A DNA stretch of 64,000 bases from Streptomyces sp. NRRL F-2580 (lineage in GTDB: Bacteria; Actinomycetota; Actinomycetes; Streptomycetales; Streptomycetaceae), in assembly GCF_000720115.1 (NCBI RefSeq), contig NZ_JOIR01000020.1:1-64000 (forward strand), in the 5' to 3' direction. Under the pieces are notes generated by a model. It was not told the origin of the DNA. It saw only the letters and a list, made by a program, of their open reading frames with translations, and ran no database searches. Both the position numbers and the translations under genes were made by a program. This document shows positions 16,930-25,700 of the stretch, in pieces (position 1 is the stretch's first letter; each line of letters opens with the position of its first letter).

Positions 16930-18737
16930 CACCGTCTTCCTCCGTCCGCTCCTTCCGGCCGCAGCAGGTCCTCCCCGAACAGCACGTCCTCGGCGCGGGC
17001 CAGCGCGTACACGTCCGGCGTCAGCACCTCGTACTCGCCGTGCAGGACCCCGTCGAGGAAGAGCTTGCGCATCAGGGTGCGCTGGACCTTGCCGCTGCTG
17101 GTGCGGCGTACGGTGCCGGGGCGCACCAGGAGCACGTTGCCGGCCGGGATCTCGAACTCCTTGCCGATCAGGGCCTGCATCCGCTGTGCGACGGTGCGCA
17201 GTTCGGCGCTGCCCGCCCCGCGCACCTCCTGGACGAGGACGAGCTGCTCGCCGCCGGCGTCCACGGAGAACGCGGCGCCGGCGCCGAAGGTCAGCGCGGG
17301 GCTGACGGTCCGGGCGGCCCATTCGATGTCCTGCGGGTACACGTTGCGGCCGTTGATGATGATGACTTCCTTGAGCCGCCCGGTGACGAACAGTTCGCCG
17401 TCTTCGAGCATGCCCAGGTCGCCGGTGCGCAGGAAGTTGCTCTCCTCGCCGTTGAGGCTGGCGAGGAAGGTGTGGGCGGTCTCGGTGGGCCGCCGCCAGT
17501 AGCCGCGGGCCACGCTGTAGCCGCGCAGCCAGATCTCGCCGACGGCGCCGGCGGGCAGTTCGCGGTGGGTCAGCGGGTCGACGATGCGGACCTCCATGTC
17601 GACCGGGGTGCCGCAGCCGATCAGGGTCTTGACGTCCTGTCCGGATCCGGCGCGGAGCACCTGGTCGCGCTGGAGAGCGGTCCGGTCGAAGTCCCTGCGG
17701 ACGTGCGGGGTGCCGGGGACCCCGCCGGAGACGACGAGGGTCGCCTCGGCCAGTCCGTAGCAGGGGTAGAGGGCCTCGGGGCGGAATCCGGCCGGGGCGA
17801 ACCGTTCGGCGAACTCGTCGAGGCTCTCGGGGCGTACGGGTTCGGCGCCGTTGAGGGCCAGCCGCCAGCGGGACAGGTCGAGCGCCGCGATCTGCTCGTC
17901 CTTCACGCGGCGCACGCACAGGTCGTAGGAGAAGTTGGGGCCGCCGCCGACGGTGACGCCGTACTCGTCGATGGCCTGGAGCCAGCGCAGCGGGCGCTTG
18001 ACGAAGGACAGCGGGGTGACCTGGACGCTGTGGCCGCCGAGCCACACCGGGTGCAGGAGGTGGGCGACCAGTCCCATGTCGTGGAAGTAGGGCAGCCAGC
18101 TGCCGAAGACGTCCTCGCGGGTGGTCCGGAGGACCTTCTGCAGGGCGGCCTGGTTCGCCAGGAGGTTGCGGTGCGAGACGGTCACGCCGCGCGGTTCGGA
18201 GACGGAGCCCGAGGTGTACTGGAGGAACACCAGGTCGTCGGGGCGGGCGTTGACGGGCTGGAAGGCGTCGGCGTCGCCGATGCCGGGCACGTCGCTGACC
18301 ACGCACAGCGCGTCGGGGCCGGCGTTGCGGGCGAGCCACAGCGCGACCTCGGGGGCGGCGGCCGTCTCGGTGAGGACCACCTTCGCGGCGGTGTCCTTGA
18401 GCACGGCGGTGGTGCGGTTGAGCCGCTTGTCGCGGCCGGCCTCGCCCGGCATGGGTACGGGAACCGCGATGGCGCCGGCGTAGAGGCAGCCGGCGAACGC
18501 CTTGAGGAACTCGACGGTGGAGGAGTAGACCAGCAGCACCGGCTGCCCGGTCGCCCCGTGTTCCCGCAGGCAGGCTCCGATCCGTCTGCCCTCGCGGTCC
18601 AGTTCGCCGTAGGTGAGGTGTTCGGCCTCCACGCCGCCGGCCGTGTCGCGGAGGAAGACGTGTACGTCCTCGTCGGCGAGTTCAGCCGCCCGAACCCGGA
18701 GGAGTTCGGTGAAGGTGGCGAAGCGTGACGGTGACAT
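16926..18737 (-). CDS. Fatty acyl-AMP ligase (FAAL)
   Basis: 603 aa ANL-superfamily adenylating enzyme. It has FAAL-type landmarks: LQYTSGSVSEPRGV as the P-loop (Thr to Val and Lys to Arg relative to STxxPKG), FGSWLPYFHDMGLV, YPCYGLAEAT, GEIWLRG, RTGDLG and GRLKEVIIINGRNVYPQDIE. FAALs make acyl-AMP and transfer the chain to an ACP rather than CoA. ATG 18737 is chosen because GAGGGG lies 9 bases upstream; the ATG at 18746 abuts that RBS. It is the first gene of the eight-gene leftward operon and is therefore the likely starter-unit enzyme. Confidence 0.92.
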   Translation of the reverse strand: MSPSRFATFTELLRVRAAELADEDVHVFLRDTAGGVEAEHLTYGELDREGRRIGACLREHGATGQPVLLVYSSTVEFLKAFAGCLYAGAIAVPVPMPGEAGRDKRLNRTTAVLKDTAAKVVLTETAAAPEVALWLARNAGPDALCVVSDVPGIGDADAFQPVNARPDDLVFLQYTSGSVSEPRGVTVSHRNLLANQAALQKVLRTTREDVFGSWLPYFHDMGLVAHLLHPVWLGGHSVQVTPLSFVKRPLRWLQAIDEYGVTVGGGPNFSYDLCVRRVKDEQIAALDLSRWRLALNGAEPVRPESLDEFAERFAPAGFRPEALYPCYGLAEATLVVSGGVPGTPHVRRDFDRTALQRDQVLRAGSGQDVKTLIGCGTPVDMEVRIVDPLTHRELPAGAVGEIWLRGYSVARGYWRRPTETAHTFLASLNGEESNFLRTGDLGMLEDGELFVTGRLKEVIIINGRNVYPQDIEWAARTVSPALTFGAGAAFSVDAGGEQLVLVQEVRGAGSAELRTVAQRMQALIGKEFEIPAGNVLLVRPGTVRRTSSGKVQRTLMRKLFLDGVLHGEYEVLTPDVYALARAEDVLFGEDLLRPEGADGGRRW

Positions 18738-19010
18738 CCGCGGCATCCCCTCGGGTCAGCGGGCCCGTGGAATGGCGGACCTCGATTCCCCCGGATCCTG
18801 CGCGCAGGTCCTTAAGGGGCGCTTGCGCCCGCCGCCCGCGCGGCCCGCGGCGCCCGCGGCCGCCCGCTTCCGCGGACCCGCGGACGGCACCCCTATCCCG
18901 GTCAGGGGGGTGGTCGGTGTTCTCCGCGCGCCCCCCGGCCGCCTTCAATGGCGGGCACTGCCCAGGGGCCGCCATCGGTGCGCCCCGATGGCCGAGGAAA
19001 CGGGTGGAGC
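18738..19010. promoter_or_regulatory. Divergent control region between the two biosynthetic operons
   Basis: This 273-bp gap sits between the ligase operon (leftward) and the carboxylase operon (rightward), so it must hold both promoters. GGGCGC-TT-GCGCCC near 18817 forms a tight hairpin. The rest is extremely GC-rich, and I could not identify convincing -10/-35 boxes. It is the natural place to look for a cluster activator binding site. Confidence 0.45.
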
Positions 19011-20570
19011 ATGACAGTTGCCGATGTCGGTGTCCGAGTGGCCGAACTAGGAGCGATCAAGGAGTCCGCCGAGCTGGGCCCGTCCCCGAGCGCCTCCGAG
19101 GCGCAGCACGCCCGCGGCAAGCTGACCGTGCGCGAGCGCCTCGACCTGCTCTTCGATCCGGGCACCTTCCGCGAGATCGAGCAGTTGCGCCGGCACCGGG
19201 CCACCGGTTTCGGCCTGGAGGACCGCAGACCGCACACCGACGGCGTGGTGACCGGCTGGGGCAAGGTCGGGGGCCGCCGGGTGTTCGTGTACGCGCACGA
19301 CTTCCGGATCTTCGGCGGCTCGCTCGGCGAGGCCCACGCGCAGAAGATCCACAAGGTGATGGACCTCGCGCTGGCGGCCGGCGCGCCGCTGGTGTCGCTC
19401 AGCGACGGCGCGGGGGCCCGGATCCAGGAGGGGGTCACCGCGCTCGCCGGGTACGGCGGCATCTTCCGCCGCAACGTGGCGGCGTCCGGGGTGATTCCGC
19501 AGATCAGCGTGATGCTCGGGCCGTGCGCCGGCGGGGCGGCGTACTCCCCCGCGCTGACGGACTACGTGTTCATGGTGCGCGACATCGCGCAGATGTACAT
19601 CACCGGCCCCGACGTGGTGCAGGCGGTGACCGGCGAGCGGATCAGCCACGACGATCTCGGCGGCGCGCAGGTCCATTCCTCCGTCTCGGGTGCGAGCGCC
19701 TTCCTCTACGACACCGAGGAGGAGTGCCTGGAGGAGGTACGGCACCTGCTGTCGCTGCTGCCCGCCAACAACCGTGAGATGCCGCCGGCCGTGCCGGCCG
19801 GCGACCCGGCCGACCGCCGGACCGGGGCGCTGTCCGAGCTGGTGCCGGCCGATCCGGCGCGCGCGTACGACATGCGGGCGGTGATCGAGGAGATCGTCGA
19901 CGACGGCGATCTCTTCGAGGTCCACGCCCACTGGGCGACCAACATCGTCTGCGGGCTGGCCCGGCTGGACGGCCACGTGGTGGGGATCGTCGCCAACCAG
20001 CCCGCCTCGCTCGCCGGGGTGCTGGACATTCACGCCTCGGAGAAGGCCGCCCGCTTCGTGCAGACCTGCGACGCCTTCAGCATTCCGCTGGTGACGCTGG
20101 TGGACGTGCCGGGCTTCCTGCCGGGCAGCGGCCAGGAGCACGGCGGTGTCATCCGGCACGGCGCGAAACTGCTGTACGCGTACTGCGCGGCCACGGTGCC
20201 CCGGGTGCAGGTGATCCTGCGCAAGGCGTACGGCGGTGCCTACATCGTCATGGACTCCCGCTCGATCGGCGCGGACCTGTCGTTCGCGTGGCCCACGAAC
20301 GAGATCGCCGTCATGGGCGCCGAGGGCGCGGCCAACGTCGTCTTCCGCCGGGAGATCGCCGCCTCGGACGACCCGGAGGCGGCGCGCGCGCAGCGCGTCA
20401 AGCAGTACCGGCAGGAACTCATGCATCCCTACTACGCCGCCGAGCGCGGCCTCGTCGACGACGTCATCGACCCGGCCGCCACCCGGCAGGTCTTGGCGGA
20501 CGCACTGGAGGTCCTGCGGGCGAAGCACGTGCCGCTGCCCGAACGCAAGCACGGCAATCCGCCGTTCTGA
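19011..20570 (+). CDS. Acyl-CoA carboxylase beta subunit (carboxyltransferase), acetyl-CoA type
   Basis: 519 aa. It has the two crotonase-like halves of carboxyltransferases: SDGAGARIQEGV and GPCAGGAAYSPAL in the N half; VDVPGFLPGSGQEHGGVIRHG and RKAYGGAYIVMDS in the C half. At the selectivity position, where S. coelicolor PccB has Asp422, this protein has Ile412, the acetyl-CoA-preferring state, so it probably makes malonyl-CoA. It starts at ATG 19011 after GGTGGAG. A biotinylated alpha subunit must be supplied from elsewhere. It is followed immediately by the epsilon subunit. It probably supplies extender for the malonyl-type AT at 11850-14819. Confidence 0.92.
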   Translation: MTVADVGVRVAELGAIKESAELGPSPSASEAQHARGKLTVRERLDLLFDPGTFREIEQLRRHRATGFGLEDRRPHTDGVVTGWGKVGGRRVFVYAHDFRIFGGSLGEAHAQKIHKVMDLALAAGAPLVSLSDGAGARIQEGVTALAGYGGIFRRNVAASGVIPQISVMLGPCAGGAAYSPALTDYVFMVRDIAQMYITGPDVVQAVTGERISHDDLGGAQVHSSVSGASAFLYDTEEECLEEVRHLLSLLPANNREMPPAVPAGDPADRRTGALSELVPADPARAYDMRAVIEEIVDDGDLFEVHAHWATNIVCGLARLDGHVVGIVANQPASLAGVLDIHASEKAARFVQTCDAFSIPLVTLVDVPGFLPGSGQEHGGVIRHGAKLLYAYCAATVPRVQVILRKAYGGAYIVMDSRSIGADLSFAWPTNEIAVMGAEGAANVVFRREIAASDDPEAARAQRVKQYRQELMHPYYAAERGLVDDVIDPAATRQVLADALEVLRAKHVPLPERKHGNPPF

Positions 20571-20575
20571 GCGCG

Positions 20576-20770
20576 ATGGGCGAGCGGGCCGAACCACACG
20601 TGAAGATCGTGCGCGGCGCACCGGACGGCACCGAACTGGCCGCCGTCCTCCTCGCGCTGCTCGCCGCCGCCCGGCGGCCGGGCGACGGCGCCGGGGCCGC
20701 GCGACCGGCCCGGGCCGGCTGGGGTCCCGCCCGCGGCTGGCGCCCGCCGGGCACCTGGACCGCGCCGTGA
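20576..20770 (+). CDS. Acyl-CoA carboxylase epsilon subunit
   Basis: 64 aa. The short protein begins MGERAEPHVKIVRGAPDGTE, then LAAVLLALLAAARRP, and ends with GWGPARGWRPPGTW. That pattern (VxxVRGxP, ELAAL, C-terminal Trp with Pro-rich tail) is the actinobacterial AccE/PccE epsilon subunit, which stabilises the alpha-beta holoenzyme. It starts 5 bp after the beta-subunit stop. Its own TGA is the first element of a 17-bp tandem repeat. Confidence 0.85.
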   Translation: MGERAEPHVKIVRGAPDGTELAAVLLALLAAARRPGDGAGAARPARAGWGPARGWRPPGTWTAP

Positions 20771-20851
20771 GCGGGACCGGCGCATGAACCGGACCGACCC
20801 GCGAGCGGGACCGACCCGTGAGCCGGACCGACCCGTGAGCCGGACCGCCTC
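20767..20851 (+). repeat. 17-bp tandem repeat, five units
   Basis: Units of consensus GTGAGCCGGACCGACCC begin at 20767, 20784, 20801, 20818 and 20835. The first overlaps the stop codon of the epsilon-subunit gene. Because 17 is not a multiple of 3, TGA recurs in different frames. The array lies just upstream of the thioesterase start. Confidence 0.85.
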
Positions 20852-20876
20852 CCCCCCGAAAGGACACCGACCGACG

Positions 20877-21647
20877 ATGACCCGTACCACCCTGACCTCT
20901 TCGACCCTGACGGCGACCAGCGCCTGGCTGCGCCGCTTCCACCCCGCCGAGGACGCCCCCGTGCGGCTGTTCTGCTTTCCGCACGCGGGCGGCTCGGCGA
21001 GCTACTACTTCCCCGTCTCGCGGGCCCTGTCCCCGGACGCCGACGTGCTGGCCGTGCAGTATCCGGGCCGCCAGGACCGCCGCCACGAACGGTGCGTGGA
21101 CGATCTGCACGAGCTCGCGGACCGGGTCTTCGCGGAGCTGCGGCCGTGGTGCGACCGCCCGGTGGCGCTGTTCGGGCACAGCCTGGGCGCGTCCCTGGCC
21201 TTCGAGGTGGCGCGGCGGATGGAGGCGGCCGGCGATCCCGCGCCCGTGGCGCTGTTCGCCTCGGGGCGCCGGGCCCCCTCGCGCCCGCGCGCGAACCAGC
21301 TGGTCCACCTCGCCCCCGACGCCGAACTGCTCGCCAGGATCAAGGGGATGAACGGCACGGACCCGGCGGTCCTGGCCGACGACGAACTGCTGCGCTCGGT
21401 GCTCCCGGCGATCCGCGGCGACTACAAGGCCGCCGAGACCTACCGCTACCGCCCCGGCCCCGCCCTGACCTCCCCGATCACGGTGCTCACCGGGGACAGC
21501 GACCCCGAGGTGACCGCCGAGGAGGCCGCGGCCTGGGCCGACCACACGGACGGCCCCTTCTCCTTGTACCGCTTCCCCGGCGGCCACTTCTACCTCAACG
21601 AGCACGCCCCCGAGGTGATCTCCCTGGTCCGGCGCGGGCTCGCGTAG
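20877..21647 (+). CDS. Type II thioesterase
   Basis: 256 aa alpha/beta hydrolase. It has FCFPHAGGSASYYFP near the N-terminus, the nucleophile elbow GHSLGASLAFE, the acid in TGDSDPEV and the catalytic His in PGGHFYLNEH. These editing thioesterases remove stalled or aberrant acyl groups from carrier proteins. ATG 20877 gives the normal family length; the in-frame ATG at 20784 would add a repeat-encoded leader. AAAGGA lies about 12 bases upstream. It is last in the carboxylase operon and belongs to the biosynthetic locus. Confidence 0.9.
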   Translation: MTRTTLTSSTLTATSAWLRRFHPAEDAPVRLFCFPHAGGSASYYFPVSRALSPDADVLAVQYPGRQDRRHERCVDDLHELADRVFAELRPWCDRPVALFGHSLGASLAFEVARRMEAAGDPAPVALFASGRRAPSRPRANQLVHLAPDAELLARIKGMNGTDPAVLADDELLRSVLPAIRGDYKAAETYRYRPGPALTSPITVLTGDSDPEVTAEEAAAWADHTDGPFSLYRFPGGHFYLNEHAPEVISLVRRGLA

Positions 21648-21794
21648 CCCCGGCGTTCCAGGACCGGATCGGCGGACAACCCGCACGAGTCGGCGCGTTG
21701 ACGTGCGCAAAATGATGAAACCCGATCGGCTGTGGGGCGTTAGAGAGGTGGGCCGCCGTTCGCCCGCGGTGCAGACGAAAGTACGAGGAGCACG

Positions 21795-22694
21795 ATGAGA
21801 GACCCGAAGCCGGCCGGACGCGGCCGGATGAAGCTGGCAGCCCGATGCCGGGTGGCCACGGAGGCCCCCGCCTTCGGGTTGGTCGTCTTCTGCGCGATCC
21901 TGCTCAACGCCGCCCTGATGGGCATGGAGACGTACAGCGGGCTCGCCTCGGAGCACCGCCAGCTGCTGGAGGCCGCGGAGAACTGCTGCCTCGCCCTGTT
22001 CAGCCTGGAGATGCTGCTGCGCATCGGCGCGTGCGCGGACCGGCCGAAAGCATTCTTCCGCGACCCGTGGAACCTCTTCGACCTCGCGGTCGTGGCCTCG
22101 GCCTTCGTCCCGCTCGTACGGGAGAACACCACCCTGCTGCGGCTGCTGCGGCTGGCCCGCGTACTGCGCACCGCGCGCTTCCTTCCGCACCTGCGCATCC
22201 TGCTGATCGCCGTCGGCCGCAGCCTGCCGGGGACCGCCAGCTTCCTGTTCGTCGGCGCGCTGGTGCTGTACGTGTACGCCATGATCGGCTGGGTCTGCTT
22301 CGCCGACTCCGACCCGCAGCACTACGGTTCGGTGGGCCGCGCGATGCTCACGCTGTTCCTGCTGACCACCCTCGACGGCCTGACCGACGCCGTCCGGGCG
22401 GGGCTGCAGATCTCCCGGCTCAGCATCGTCTACTACGCGTCCTACGCCCTGCTCGCCTCCTTCGTACTGGTGAACGTCCTCATCGGGGTCGTCCTCAACT
22501 CCCTCGACGAGGCGCGCGAGATCGAGGACGCGGCCAACCGCGACCGGAAACAGCCGGGGCCGCCGCCGACCGACACGGACGTACGGGACCGCATCGCGAC
22601 GGCCCGCCGCGCCCTGGACGAGATCGAGGCGACCCTCACCACGGTGGACGGCCGCCCGTCGCGCCGGCTGGAGGCCTCGCACAGCGGGCCCTGA
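21795..22694 (+). CDS. Single-domain voltage-gated cation channel (NaChBac-like)
   Basis: 299 aa with six predicted transmembrane segments. S1 starts near residue 27 (FGLVVFCAILLNAALMGME). S4 carries five regularly spaced arginines (R116, R119, R122, R125, R128). The pore follows S5, with filter TLDGLTD at 192-198 in FLLTTLDGLTDAV, and S6 is SYALLASFVLVNVLIGVVL. The C-terminal tail is helical, as in tetramerising bacterial channels. NaChBac has TLESWAS and the engineered calcium channel CavAb has TLDDWSD, so the filter aspartates here resemble the calcium form but Trp is replaced by Leu. Starts at ATG 21795 after GAGGAG. It appears monocistronic and converges with the conflict operon 9 bp away. 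Confidence 0.88.
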   Translation: MRDPKPAGRGRMKLAARCRVATEAPAFGLVVFCAILLNAALMGMETYSGLASEHRQLLEAAENCCLALFSLEMLLRIGACADRPKAFFRDPWNLFDLAVVASAFVPLVRENTTLLRLLRLARVLRTARFLPHLRILLIAVGRSLPGTASFLFVGALVLYVYAMIGWVCFADSDPQHYGSVGRAMLTLFLLTTLDGLTDAVRAGLQISRLSIVYYASYALLASFVLVNVLIGVVLNSLDEAREIEDAANRDRKQPGPPPTDTDVRDRIATARRALDEIEATLTTVDGRPSRRLEASHSGP

Positions 22695-22703
22695 GGAGCC
22701 GGG

Positions 22704-25700
22704 TCACCCGTCCGCGGTGTCGAGGAGGCGGATGTCCCACGTGCCGTCCAGACGTCGGCGGACCGCCCAGCGCCCGGGCTGGTCGGTGAAGGGGGGCACG
22801 GCGTCCGGGTTCGCTTCGAAGCGCACGCCCTCGAAGCGGACCCGGCCCCGGAAGGCGGCGTGTCCGAAGTCGACCGGTCCGTGGAACACGGCGCCGCCGG
22901 AGACCAGCCCGCGTTCCCACGTGGCGGACGAGAAGGAGACCGGCCCGGCGAAGTCGGCACGGCTCAGCCCGGCCGGACCGCCGAAGACGGTGCGGGAGAA
23001 GTCCGCCGTCCCGGTCACCCGCATCCCGTTCAGGTCGGCCGCGGACTCCAGCGCGGCCTGGCCGAAGGAGACCCCTTCGAGGAACTCGGTGTCCGTGAAC
23101 TCCGCCGAGCCGCGGAAGACCGTACGGCGGAACGTACCCGCACGCTGGAAGAGGCTCCTGTCGAAGACGGCGACGCCGTGGAACACCGCGCCGGTGAAGG
23201 AGGCCCGACCCGCGACGGCGGTGCGCACGAACATGGCCCGGCCCGCGAACGCGGCCCGGGAGAAGGAGGCGCGCCCGGAGAACTCGGCGTCCACCGTGTT
23301 CCAGTCGTCCACGAAGCGCGCCCGGTCGAAATCGGCCGGGCCGAGCCTGACGCGCCGCGAGCTCGGATGCCGCACGGCCTCCAGGACTTCTTGGAGCAGT
23401 CCGTGCTCGAAGGTGGTGCCGCGCAGGTCCACAGGTGACCCCGGTTCGAGCGTCCCGAGGTAGGCCCGCTGCTCCGCGCTCTCCAGATGGGCCAGGCACC
23501 GGGCGTGTCCGGGCAGCCGGATCCCCAGGCACCCCGCCGGCTCGGCGTCCGAGGCGCCGACGCCGCAGGTCGGCCAGCCGATGTCCTCGCTCCTCAGCTC
23601 ACCGGCCTCCGCGAGGGTCGGCCCGAGCCCGGTGGGGTCGCCGGTCCACAGCCAGCCTTCCGACCCGCCGGCGGACGTGCCGAGTGGACGCAGCACGTCG
23701 GGCCCGACCAGCTCGCGCAGTTCCAGGTACAGGCGGTGGGACAGGGCCAGAGCCAAGGATCCCGACCCGGACGCGCCCAGGTCTCGATCCGCGAGCCCTG
23801 CGTACCGGAGGGCGCGGACCGCATCGGCCATGGCCGGGACCGCGATCGGGCTCACCGCGGCGACGAACTCGGCGATTCCCACGGACACGTCAAGGGAAGG
23901 GTGCATGCCGTCCGTCCGCCGGGCACCGAACAGGGCCATGACCCGGGGAAGTTCCGCCAGCAGCCGGCCCGCCTTGCCCAGAGCCCCGGGGCCGTCCAGC
24001 GTCAGGACCGCCGGCTCCCCTCCTTCACCGGTGGTCAGCCGCCCGCTCACCTGCGTGTCCCCCATGAGCTGCATCAGGAGGTCGCCCACTTCCCGGTTCG
24101 GCGAGCTTCCGGTCGGATACACGCCGTCATCGCGGGGCCGCACGGCCAGGCACACCGTCGGACCGGGATCCCGGATCCCGAGGACCTCCGCCGCGCGCTC
24201 CTGCCCGGGCTCGGCCAAGGCGGCCCGGAAGCCCGGCAGTTCCCGCAGTGCGCGGCCCGACAGGAACACCATGCGGTCCGGCCAGACCCCGTGCACGACG
24301 CCGACCAGCTCGCCGGCGTGGGAGACGGGGCCGCCGCGGTAGTGCGTCCAGCTCTCGGGCTCGGCGGAGAGCCGGACGAGCTCGCCGTTGCGGGCACCGT
24401 CGTTCGGGACCACCTCGCCCGTCAGCGCGACGGATTCGCCCCGGTCCGTGAGGCCGTCGACGCGGACCCGCGCGGTCCCCGCGTCCGCCTCGGCTTCCGC
24501 CTCCGCCCAGGGCAACGGCTCCGGCCGGGCCGCCCGGTCCTCCAGGTCCTCGTCGGCCAGCAGCAGGGCGACCCTGGGCAGCGCGTCGTCCCACCACACC
24601 GGGCGGCAGGAGACCTCCCGGGCGCCGGCCCGCACCCAGGCGACCGCGCCCCGGGAGAGCGGGCCGTCGCCGACCGTGAGCACCAGCCGTGGCGTCAGCA
24701 GGGTGCCGACCTCCTGGGGCTCCGGCATGGCGTCGTAGCGGACGCGTACGACCCGGTCCCGCAGGCCCGGCTCGTGCGGCGGCCCGGCCGCGAAGGGCAG
24801 GGCCTCGTCGGCCACCGCGCGGCGGCCCGTCCCTCCCGGGGTGACCCGGACCGCGGTGAAGTCCGGTGCGGGTCGCCGGTTGCGGGACATGAACTCCCAG
24901 ACGCGGCGGCGCACCAGCTCCCGTACGGCGGCCACGTCCCCGCGCAGCTGCGAGCCGAGCAGGACCTCGCGCACCCCGGGCAGGAAGTCGAACTCCGCCT
25001 CCTCGGAAACCCGTTCGGCGCCCCAGGGGGCGAAGAGTCCGCCGAGGGCGACCTCCGCGAGGTGGCCGTGCTCCGAGTCCCGCAGCAGGGAGCGCCGCAC
25101 CAGCGTCATCACCGGCAGGGTCAGCGGCACGGCTGCCAGGTGCGCGGCGAGCTGCTGCGCGGTCGGGGAGGCGCTCGCCCGGAAGCGTTCCACCACCTCC
25201 AGCGCGCTGCGGGCACCGGCCGGGGCGGGATCCTCCGGGGCGTTCGCGGCCCCCGGCTCGGCGTCCAGCCGCAGACAGGCCAGCCGCCGCCACCGGCCGT
25301 CGCCGGAGACCACCCGCACCAGCCGGGCCAGGCTGCCCGAGGCGATGCCGACCACGGGTACGACGGCCGCGGCGGCGGCGCGGCGGCGGCCGGCGCCGGA
25401 CCGCCGGGTGGCCGGGACCTGCTGCCAGGAGCGGGTGGCGGCCGCCGGCCGGTCCGCGCGGACGGCGAAGGGGACGGGCCGGACGGCGCCGCGCGTCCAG
25501 AGCCGTTCGGGCAGGACGTTCAGGACGGCCACGGCGTTGTGCGCGCACCAGTGCCGGAGCACGCCCTGCACGGACGCCTCCCGCCAGCCGCCCGCCACGG
25601 TGTCGGAGAGGACGAGGATCAGCCGGCGGCCCGCGGGGTCGGCCAGTTCCAGCGGGTTGCGGGGCGGCCCGCCGCGGCGGTGCGTGAGCATCGGGGTGGC

